Assembly: GCF_015354245.1 (NCBI RefSeq)
Contig: NZ_JADKYZ010000012.1
Span: 1-64,000 of the forward strand
DNA: 64,000 nucleotides
DNA from: Diaphorobacter caeni
GTDB taxonomy: Bacteria > Pseudomonadota > Gammaproteobacteria > Burkholderiales > Burkholderiaceae_C
Reading direction: 5' to 3'
Shown here: positions 38,193 to 48,898 of the stretch, in pieces
Numbering within the stretch: position 1 is the first letter of the stretch
How the letters are laid out: every line of letters starts with the position of its first letter
The notes under the pieces: model-generated
What the model saw: only the letters and a program-made list of their open reading frames with translations
Database searches by the model: none
What the model was told of the DNA's origin: nothing
Made by a program: the position numbers and the translations under genes

Positions 38193-41100
38193 ATGTCCGA
38201 GTCTCCCTCTTTGCGCTTCCCGCTTCGGTTCTGGGTGCCGGGCCTGGTCGTTGCCATTCTGGGATTGCTGGGCAGCTTCGCGTTGTGGCGCCATCAGGAG
38301 AATTCGGCGGCTGCGGTGGCGCACATGCGTTTCGAGCAGGAGGCGAGCTCCTTCACCCAGGCAGTCCAGCGCCGCTTTCAGTCCTATATGGACATCTTGA
38401 GCGGCCTGCAGGGCGTGATGAAGCTCAATCCGCATTTGCAGCGTCGCGATTTTGAAAAGCTCGCGGACAACATGGAACTGGGGCGGCGCCATCCTGGCGC
38501 GCTGGGAGTCTCGTTCACGCGGGTCGTGCCCGGAGCCGAACGGCAGGATTTTCTGGCCCGCACGCGCGCCGAGCCGTCAGCCACAGGGCAGTCGCACAGG
38601 AGTTTCGATTTTCAGCCGGCGGATTACTGGCCTGAATATTACGTGGTCGAGTATCTGTGGCCGCTGCGAGGCAACGAAAAGATCGAAGGCCTTGAAATGC
38701 ACTCGCAGCCACTGAACCTGCAAGCGGTCGTCCGGGCGCGCGATACCCGCAACATGGCGATCTCCGCGCCGTTCCCGCTGATCCAGAAGTCCCTCGCGTC
38801 CAATGGCGTGGTGATGCGCATGCCGATCTTCACGGCAAAGGGTCCTTTGGGCAGGGACAGCGACTTCTTCGGCACGGTGGATGTCGCCGTCAGCATGAGC
38901 GAGCTCATCGACAACGTGCGCGGTGAAGGCCCGTGGGCGCATCTGGTTCTCAATATGTCCGACATGGGCGAGCTTGATGCCGATGGCCTGCTCGTGCCGC
39001 AAAAGTCGCCCGCAACGCTCTACGAGTCCAAATCCATGGACGGCGTGGACAGCGCGCGCCTGCAGAAGGATGTGCATTTCGGCGGTCGCCTGTGGCGCCT
39101 GAGCTTCGAGCACGATACGCCGCTGCTCTCGCCGCTGGAGCGCAGTCTGCCCGCGCTGATGGCGGGCGCGGGCGTGCTTCTCACGGCGCTGATCTCGATT
39201 CTGGTGACGTTGTTGAGCCTGCGCCGCGCCCAGGCGCAAAGCCATGCCGACAATGTCAATGCCAGCGCTGCTGGCGAGCGAGGAGCGCTTTCGCTCGCTC
39301 TTCGGACAGGCGGCGGTCGGCATCATCCAGGTGCAAAGCGGCACGGGAGTGATCGAGCGTGCCAACGAGACCTTCGCCCAGATGCTCGGCTACACGGTCG
39401 CGGAAATCGAGGGCAAGAGCTTTCAGCATTTCACCCACCCCGCAGACATTGCCGCTGGCGGCGAGCAGATGCGCCGCATGGTCGAGGGCAATCTGGCCTC
39501 GGTCCGACTCGAGAAGCGCTACCTGCGCAAGGACGGAAAGCCCGTCTGGGTGGACCTGACGGCCACGCCGGTATCGCATCGCAACGGTCGTCCGATGCAG
39601 AACGTGTCGGTCATTCTGGACATCAGCGAGCGCAAGCACATGGAAGAGGCGCTGCGCACCAGCGAGGAGCGGTTGCGCGGCATTCTGGACCGGCTGCCCA
39701 TCGGCATCGCCAAGGTGCGTGCGGATGGCTTCAACTTCAGCAACGAGCGCTTTTCGCAGATCTGTGGCTACGACACGCATGAACTCGCGAGTCTGGACAA
39801 GTGGTGGGAGGCGATCGTGCGCGATCCGCAGGAGCGCGAACTCTACCTCACGCGCTGGAACGAGGCCTGCCGCGAGGCCCGCGAGGGCAATGGCTACATC
39901 CGGGCGATGGAATGCGTCATCACCCACAAGGGCGGACATTCCCGTTCGCTCGAGATGGCCGGCGTGATTCTTGGCGACGACGATGACGACTATCTGATCA
40001 CGCTGGTCGACGTGAGTCAGCGCAAGGCGGTCGAAGAGCGTGCGCGCTATCTGGCCTACTATGACCCGCTCACCCAGTTGCCCAACCGCCGACTGCTGCT
40101 CGACCGCTTGCAGCAGGCGCTCGCGATGAGCGCGCGCCACCAGAGCTACGGCGCGGTGCTGATGCTTGATCTGGACAACTTCAAGAGCCTCAACGAAACC
40201 CAGGGGCATGACATGGGCGACCGGCTGCTGGGCATCGTGGCGCAGCGTCTGCGCAGCTGTGTGCATGCCGACGACACGGTGGCCCGCCACGGCGGTGACG
40301 AGTTCGTGGTCGTGCTGCGTTCACTGGGCGAGAGCGAACAGGCGGCAGCGGCAGGAGCGGAAGAGGTCGCGCAGAGGATCCTCAACGTGATGCGCGAGCC
40401 GTTCGATCTCAGCAACGAGCACCATCACACGACACTCTCCATCGGCATCACGCTCTTTCATGGGCAGCGCGAGTCGGCCGATGAACTGCTCAAGCGCGGC
40501 GATCTGGCGATGTACCGCGCCAAGGCCGAGGGCCGCAACGCGCTGCGTTTCTTTGATCCCGAAATGCAGGCGGTGGTGGAGGCGCGCGTGGCGCTTGAAT
40601 CCGACATGCGCGCCGGCATCGCGCAGGGACAGTTCGAATTCGCCTATCAGCCTCAGATGCTGCATGGCCAGATCGTGGGCGCCGAGGCGCTGCTGCGTTG
40701 GCAGCATCCGCTGAAGGGGGCGATCTCTCCGGCGCAGTTCATTCCGCTGGCGGAGGAGAGCGGTCTGATCCTGCGTCTAGGGGAGTGGGGCGTGAAGTCC
40801 GCCTGCGAGCGGTTGGCGAGCTGGGCGAATGATCCGGTGATGAGTGAATTGACGCTCTCGGTGAACGTGAGCGCGCGCCAGTTCCACCAAGCCGGTTTCG
40901 TGCCGCAGGTGCTCGCGGCGCTGGCCAGCACGGGGGCGGACGCGCGACTGCTGCGCCTTGAGCTGACGGAAAGCCTGCTGCTGGAGGACATCGACGACAC
41001 CGTCAAGAAGATGGCCCATCTCAAGAGCTACGGCGTCGGGTTCTCGCTCGATGACTTCGGCACCGGATATTCGTCGCTGTCGTATCTGAAGCGCCTGCCG

Positions 41101-41379
41101 CTCGATGAACTCAAGATCGACCAGGGTTTTGTGCGCGACGTGCTGACCGATCCGAACGATGCCGCCATCGCCAAGACCATCGTCGCGCTGGGTACGAGCC
41201 TGGGCCTGCAGGTCACGGCCGAAGGCGTGGAGACCGAGGCGCAGCGCCAGTTCCTCGAGCGCAATCATTGCTATGGCTGGCAGGGGTATCTGCTGAGCCC
41301 GCCACTGCCGATCCGCGAGTTCGAGGCGCTGGTGCAGTCGCTGGCGATCGCCCACGGCAAGACGTCTGCTGCCGTCTGA
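38193..41379 (+). pseudogene. CHASE-PAS-PAS-GGDEF-EAL cyclic-di-GMP protein, split by a frameshift
   Basis: The first frame (from ATG 38193) encodes a TM segment (WVPGLVVAILGLLGSFAL), a periplasmic CHASE domain (about 45-285) and a second TM (about 320-345, ALMAGAGVLLTALISILVTL). The continuation is in the +1 frame and runs to 41379: PAS (SEERFRSLFGQAAVGIIQ), a second PAS (SEERLRGILDRLPIGIAKV), GGDEF with an intact GGDEF motif (RHGGDEFVVVLR), then EAL with EALLRW, DDFGTGYSSLSYL and QGYLLSPP. Removing one base near 39264 gives NAALLASEERF and a continuous ~1060-residue membrane sensor. As read, only the soluble PAS-GGDEF-EAL part (from ATG 39244) could be made separately. Confidence 0.88.
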
Positions 41380-41443
41380 GATCCTCACCACGCTCTGACG
41401 CTCTGGGGTCGTCAGCACGTTCCAAACGATTAGTATCGGAGGC

Positions 41444-41767
41444 ATGACCACCCTTGGCTTGTATCTATTGACCGCGTTGGCGGAAATCATCGGTTGCTAT
41501 CTGCCGTGGCTGTGGCTGCGCAAGGACGGCTCCATCTGGCTGCTGGTGCCCGCTGCCGCCAGCCTCGTTCTGTTTTCCTGGCTGCTCACGCTGCACCCCG
41601 ACGCGTCCGGGCGCGTCTATGCGGCCTATGGCGGCGTCTATGTCTGCGTGGCGCTGGTCTGGCTCTGGGCCGTGGATGGCGTGAAGCCGGGGCTGTGGGA
41701 TGTGGTGGGGGGCGCGGTGACGCTGGCCGGCATGGCCATCATCGCGTTTGCGCCGAGAAGTGCGTGA
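41444..41767 (+). CDS. YnfA/UPF0060-family membrane protein
   Basis: This 107-residue protein with four hydrophobic segments belongs to the YnfA family, distant relatives of small multidrug resistance (EmrE-like) transporters. Conserved features are [17 protein letters not shown] near the N-terminus (the membrane Glu is present) and [19 protein letters not shown]. The length equals the family norm. Its transport role is not firmly proven. It is a single gene just upstream of smc. Confidence 0.9.
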   Translation: MTTLGLYLLTALAEIIGCYLPWLWLRKDGSIWLLVPAAASLVLFSWLLTLHPDASGRVYAAYGGVYVCVALVWLWAVDGVKPGLWDVVGGAVTLAGMAIIAFAPRSA

Positions 41768-41883
41768 GTGCCGTTTTTTGTCAAATTTGGTAGCACCTTT
41801 GCGGCGCTGGCTTGAACAAGGCGCTTGCACGGTATGATTCCACTCTGAACATCCATTGCGCCCTGATCAACACCTCCTGACTC

Positions 41884-44800
41884 GTGCGTCTCAACTCCAT
41901 CAAACTCGCCGGCTTCAAGTCGTTTGCCGAACCCACCAATTTCCTGCTTCCCGGCCAGCTCGTGGGCGTCGTCGGGCCGAATGGGTGCGGCAAATCCAAC
42001 ATCATGGATGCCGTTCGCTGGGTGCTTGGGGAGTCGAAGGCGAGCGAGTTGCGCGGCGAGTCGATGCAGGACGTGATCTTCAACGGCACGACCCATCGCA
42101 AGCCCGCGAGCCGCTCGAGCGTCGAGCTGACGTTCGACAACGCCGACCACCGCGCGGGCGGGCAGTGGAACCAGTTCACCGAAATCGCCGTCAAGCGCGT
42201 GCTCACGCGCGACGGCACCAGCAGCTACTTCATCAACAACCAGCCGGTGCGCCGCCGGGACGTGCAGGACGTGTTCCTCGGCACCGGCCTCGGGCCGCGC
42301 GCCTACGCCATCATCGGTCAGGGCACGATCAGTCGGATCATCGAGTCGCGTCCCGAAGAGCTGCGACTGTTCCTTGAGGAGGCCGCTGGCGTCTCCAAGT
42401 ACAAGGAGCGGCGCCGCGAGACTGAAAACCGTCTCTCCGACACGCGCGAGAACCTGACCCGCGTCGAAGACATTCTGCGCGAGCTGAACGCCAACCTCGA
42501 AAAGCTCGAGAAGCAGGCCGAGGTCGCCGCCAAATACAACGCGCTGCAGGCCGACGTCACGCTCAAGCAGCATCAGCTGTGGTTCCTCAAGCGGGCCGAT
42601 TCCGAAGCCGATCAGGCCAAGGTGCGCGCGGAGGGGCTGCAGGCGGTCAATGATCTTGAAGCCCGCATGGCCGATCTGCGTGCTGTCGAGGCCGATCTCG
42701 AGACCATCCGCCAGTCGCACTACGCCGCAGGTGACCAGGTCAATCAGGCGCAGGGCAGGCTGTACGAGGCGACCGCCGAGGTTGGCAAGCTCGAGGCCGA
42801 GATCCGTTACGTGGTCGAGGGCCGCCAGCGGGTGGAAAGCCGCCTCACGCAGCTGGCCGAGCAGATCGCCCAGTGGATGGGCCGCAAGGAAGAAGCCGAG
42901 ATCGAGCTCGAAACGCTCTCCGGCGCGGGCATGGATGCCGAGGAAAGGGCCGAGCTGCTCGCCGCGCAGGTCGAGGAACAGGCCATGCAGATGCCCGACC
43001 TCGAAGACGCTCTGCGCCAGAGCCAGCAGCGCGCGTCCGAGCAGCGCGCCTCGGTCGTGCAGGTGCAGCAGCAGATCCAGGTGCTGGCCGCCGAGCAGCG
43101 TGGCTTTGGCGAGCAGAGTCGCCAGCTCGAATCGCGTCAGGAGCGTCTGCGCACCGACCGCAACGCGCTGGCCGCTCCTGATGAGGCGCGGCTCACCAAT
43201 CTGCGTTCTCAGCTGGACGAGGCGACCGAGCTTGCCGAAATCAGCGAAGCGCAACACATGGAGCTGCAGGAAACCGTTCCGCAGCTCGACGAGGACCGCC
43301 GCACGCGCCAGCAGACGGTGAACACCGAAAGCGCGCGTCAGGCTGACCTCTCGGCGCGCCTCGAAGCGCTTAAGGCGCTGCAGGAAAAGGTCAAGACCGA
43401 CGGCAAGCTCCAGCCCTGGCTCGCCAAACATGGGCTCGAAGGCATGCAAGGCCTGTGGAGTCGCATCCACGTCGAGCCCGGCTGGGAAAGCGCGCTTGAA
43501 GCGGCGCTGCGCGAGCGCATGAATGCGCTGGAGATCGGCCGCCTCGACATGGTGCGCGGTTTTCTCGGCCACGGAGGCAACGACGCGCCCCCCGCGCGAC
43601 TGGCCTTCTACAACAAGCCGCAGGCCGGGGCGCCCGCAGCGGGCAACGGCCAGCCGCGACTCTCCGAGCTGCTGCGGGTGAGCGATGCCGGACTGAACGC
43701 GGTGCTCATCGACTGGCTGACCGGCTGCTACACGGCCACGTCGCTCGACGAGGCGCTCAACCGCCGCTCGCAACTGCAAGCTGGCGAGACCATCTACATG
43801 GCCTCGGGCCATGCGGTCACGGCCAACAGCGTGAGCTTCTATGCGCAGGACTCCGAGCAGTCCGGCATGTTGGCGCGCGCTCAGGAAATCGAGCATCTCG
43901 AAAAGGAACTGCGCGCGCAGTCGCTGATCAGCGAAGAGTCGCGCACCGCGCTGATCCGCGCCGAGGCGGCCTATGCCGATGCCTCGCAGCGCCTGGTCGC
44001 GGCGCGCCGCGAGGCCTCCGAGGCGCAGAGCAGGGCGCATGAGCTGCAGGTGGAGACGCTGCGTCTGACCCAGATGGCCGAGCAGACGCGCGCGCGCAGC
44101 GAGCAGATCGGCGCGGACCTTGCCGAGGTCGATGCGCAACTGAACGATCTGCAGGAGCGCAAGGTGTCCGCCGAGGCACGCTTCGAAGAGCTGGACATGC
44201 AGCTGGCCGACAGCCAGGAGCGCCATGCGCAGCTCGACGAGCGGGTGATCGACGCCGAGCGCAAGCTGAACGAATGCCGCGAGCAGCAGCGCACGCTGGA
44301 GCGACAGGCGCAGGAGGCAGTGTTCTCCCGGCGCAGCATGGAAGCGCGCCGCGCCGAGCTCTCGCGCACGATCGAGACGGCGGCCAATCAGGCCAAGTCG
44401 CTTGCTGACGAAGATGTTCGTGCCCGCGACGAAATGGGTCGCCTGTCAGCTGCTGCCGCGCAAGGCGGTCTGCAGACGGCGCTCGATGAAAAGATGGAGC
44501 GCGAGAAGTCGCTCGCCGCCCAGCGCAGCCAGTACGACGACCTGACCGCCAAGCTGCGCGCGAGCGACGAACGCCGCATGCAGCTCGAGCGCGCCATGGA
44601 TCCGCTGCGCGCGCGGATCACGGAATTCCAGCTCAAGGAACAGGCTGCGCGTCTGGGACTTGAGCAATACACCTCGCTGCTCAACGACGCCGAGGCCGAT
44701 CTCGCCGCGATCCAGCAATCGATCGCCGAGGGCAACGTGCGCATCGGCGGACTGCAGGGCGAGATCGACCGGCTGCATCGCAGCATCACGGATCTGGGTG

Positions 44801-45408
44801 CGGTCAATCTAGCCGCGCTCGACGAGCTGAATCTCGCGCGCGAACGCAAGACCTTCCTCGACGCGCAGACCGAAGATCTGACGCTGGCGATGAACACGCT
44901 CGAGGACGCGATCCGCAAGATCGACGCGGAAACGCGCACCCTGCTGTCGGGCACCTTCGATACCGTCAACGGCCACTTCGGGCGCATGTTCCCCGAGCTG
45001 TTCGGCGGCGGGCAGGCCAAGCTGGTCATGACGGGCGATGAAATTCTCGATGCCGGCGTGCAGGTGATCGCGCAGCCACCGGGCAAGAAGAACCAGACGA
45101 TTCACCTGCTGTCGGGCGGCGAGAAGGCGCTGACCGCGATTGCGCTGGTGTTCGCGATCTTCCAGTTGAACCCCGCACCATTCTGTCTGCTGGACGAGGT
45201 GGATGCGCCGCTGGATGACGCCAACACCGAACGCTATGCCAAGCTCGTGGCCGCGATGTCGAAGGGAACGCAGTTCCTTTTCATCAGTCACAACAAGATT
45301 GCCATGGAAATGGCGGAACAATTGATCGGCGTGACCATGCAGGAGCAGGGTGTGTCACGTATCGTGGCGGTGGACATGGAGTCCGCGCTGTCCATGGCGG
45401 ATATCTGA
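41884..45408 (+). CDS. smc: Chromosome segregation protein SMC
   Basis: This 1174-residue condensin ATPase starts with GTG. The Walker A motif is GPNGCGKSN at about 33-41, and the C-terminal signature LSGGEKALTAIALVFAI and Walker B FCLLDEVDAPLDD are near 1077 and 1105. Between them are two long coiled-coil arms and a hinge around residues 520-640 with Gly-rich turns. With ScpA/ScpB it organises replicated origins. It is followed by zipA and ligA, the standard order in Burkholderiales. Confidence 0.97.
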   Translation: MRLNSIKLAGFKSFAEPTNFLLPGQLVGVVGPNGCGKSNIMDAVRWVLGESKASELRGESMQDVIFNGTTHRKPASRSSVELTFDNADHRAGGQWNQFTEIAVKRVLTRDGTSSYFINNQPVRRRDVQDVFLGTGLGPRAYAIIGQGTISRIIESRPEELRLFLEEAAGVSKYKERRRETENRLSDTRENLTRVEDILRELNANLEKLEKQAEVAAKYNALQADVTLKQHQLWFLKRADSEADQAKVRAEGLQAVNDLEARMADLRAVEADLETIRQSHYAAGDQVNQAQGRLYEATAEVGKLEAEIRYVVEGRQRVESRLTQLAEQIAQWMGRKEEAEIELETLSGAGMDAEERAELLAAQVEEQAMQMPDLEDALRQSQQRASEQRASVVQVQQQIQVLAAEQRGFGEQSRQLESRQERLRTDRNALAAPDEARLTNLRSQLDEATELAEISEAQHMELQETVPQLDEDRRTRQQTVNTESARQADLSARLEALKALQEKVKTDGKLQPWLAKHGLEGMQGLWSRIHVEPGWESALEAALRERMNALEIGRLDMVRGFLGHGGNDAPPARLAFYNKPQAGAPAAGNGQPRLSELLRVSDAGLNAVLIDWLTGCYTATSLDEALNRRSQLQAGETIYMASGHAVTANSVSFYAQDSEQSGMLARAQEIEHLEKELRAQSLISEESRTALIRAEAAYADASQRLVAARREASEAQSRAHELQVETLRLTQMAEQTRARSEQIGADLAEVDAQLNDLQERKVSAEARFEELDMQLADSQERHAQLDERVIDAERKLNECREQQRTLERQAQEAVFSRRSMEARRAELSRTIETAANQAKSLADEDVRARDEMGRLSAAAAQGGLQTALDEKMEREKSLAAQRSQYDDLTAKLRASDERRMQLERAMDPLRARITEFQLKEQAARLGLEQYTSLLNDAEADLAAIQQSIAEGNVRIGGLQGEIDRLHRSITDLGAVNLAALDELNLARERKTFLDAQTEDLTLAMNTLEDAIRKIDAETRTLLSGTFDTVNGHFGRMFPELFGGGQAKLVMTGDEILDAGVQVIAQPPGKKNQTIHLLSGGEKALTAIALVFAIFQLNPAPFCLLDEVDAPLDDANTERYAKLVAAMSKGTQFLFISHNKIAMEMAEQLIGVTMQEQGVSRIVAVDMESALSMADI

Positions 45409-45462
45409 CCATGACAGCGCAGCCGTCCGTTGCCAGATGCCACGCCAAGTTTTGAATTCACC

Positions 45463-46563
45463 ATGAGTACTTTTCAGATCGCATTAATCATCGCCGGCGG
45501 ACTCGTGCTGGCGGTCGTCGTCGGCTACAACGCCTGGTCCACCCATCGCAACGCGCCCAAGCGCGCCAGCCCGGCCGAGAGCGAGACGTCGTCCGACGCG
45601 CCGCCGGTGCGCCACGAACCTGGGTTCGAGGGCATGGGCTCGGCCAGCATCGGCCCGGACAATGGCATCGAGCCCAGTTTTGACGGGCATTCGGTCGATC
45701 TGAAGGATGCGCTGCAGATGCCTCTGCCGCCCGCGGAGCGCCGTGGCGGGCTGGATCCGCTGATCGACGCGCTCGCGCCCATCGTGGCCGATCAGATCGT
45801 CTCCGGTGACGCCGCGCTCGCCGCCTTGCCGCCCACGCGCCGCGCGGGCAGCAAGCCATTTGCGGTCGAAGGTCTCAATGAAGTGACCCAGCAGTGGGAA
45901 GTGCCGGTGGCAGGCCAGCGCTACCGCCAGTTCCAGGCGGGGGTGCAACTGGCCAACCGGCTGGGAGCGCTCAACGAGATCGAGTTTTCCGAATTCGTGA
46001 TGAAGACCCAGAGCTTCGTCGATTCCATTGGTGCTGCGGTCGATTTCCCCGACATGCTTCACGAGGTGGCGCGTGGCCGGGAGCTGGACCAGTTCGCGAG
46101 CGAGCACGATGCGCAATTGAGCTTCATGCTGCGCGCGCGCCATGCCGCATGGAGCCCCGGCTACGTGCAGCAGAACGCCGCCAAGGTCGGCTTCACGGCA
46201 GGTGCCATGCCCGGTCGTCTGGTGCTGCCGGCCGCGGAGGCCGGTCTGCCGCCGGTGCTCACGCTGTCCTACGACACCCAGGCCGCGCTCTCCGACGACC
46301 CCGAGCAGTCCGCGATCCGCGATGTGCTGCTGAGCCTCGATGTGGCTCAGGTGCACCGTGTCGAGCAGCCGTTTGGCCGTCTGCGCGAAGTGGCCGCCGA
46401 GCTGTGCAAGTCGATGGATGGCGTGCTGTGCGACCAGAACGGCTCGCCGCTGCCCGCGATGACGATGGACCCGATCACGGCTGACCTCGAGACGCTCTAC
46501 GACAAGCTCGACAGCCGCGAGCTGTCGGCGGGCTCGGCGCTCGCGAGGCGCTTGTTCAGCTGA
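45463..46563 (+). CDS. zipA: Cell division protein ZipA homologue
   Basis: In this 366-residue inner-membrane protein, an N-terminal membrane anchor (FQIALIIAGGLVLAVVVGYN, residues 4-23) is followed by a Pro/Ser/Asp-rich linker and a C-terminal FtsZ-binding ZipA domain (about 215-345). That order fits a ZipA that tethers FtsZ to the membrane. Sequence similarity to E. coli ZipA is low, but the smc-zipA-ligA context supports it. The start MSTFQIAL at 45463 is chosen because the upstream in-frame ATG precedes the membrane anchor by 11 non-conserved residues. Confidence 0.83.
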   Translation: MSTFQIALIIAGGLVLAVVVGYNAWSTHRNAPKRASPAESETSSDAPPVRHEPGFEGMGSASIGPDNGIEPSFDGHSVDLKDALQMPLPPAERRGGLDPLIDALAPIVADQIVSGDAALAALPPTRRAGSKPFAVEGLNEVTQQWEVPVAGQRYRQFQAGVQLANRLGALNEIEFSEFVMKTQSFVDSIGAAVDFPDMLHEVARGRELDQFASEHDAQLSFMLRARHAAWSPGYVQQNAAKVGFTAGAMPGRLVLPAAEAGLPPVLTLSYDTQAALSDDPEQSAIRDVLLSLDVAQVHRVEQPFGRLREVAAELCKSMDGVLCDQNGSPLPAMTMDPITADLETLYDKLDSRELSAGSALARRLFS

Positions 46564-46702
46564 TGGTTGGCAAGAGCGTGTTGATGATCCCCGCGTGGAG
46601 ATCGTGAACACGTTCTTACAGTCTGGGGGGCATTGTGTTTGCCCGACACGGGGCCGCTCATTCACAATGGCGGCCGCTTTCATTTGGAATGTGTCGTTTT
46701 GA

Positions 46703-48868
<2,166 letters not shown>

Positions 48869-48898
48869 ACACAGCAAGCCCGCCCAAGAGCACCAGCC

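Noticed and set aside
41638-44226. An 862-codon frame antisense to smc
   Set aside because: It is a Leu/Arg/His-rich shadow of the coiled-coil arms and has no family signature.
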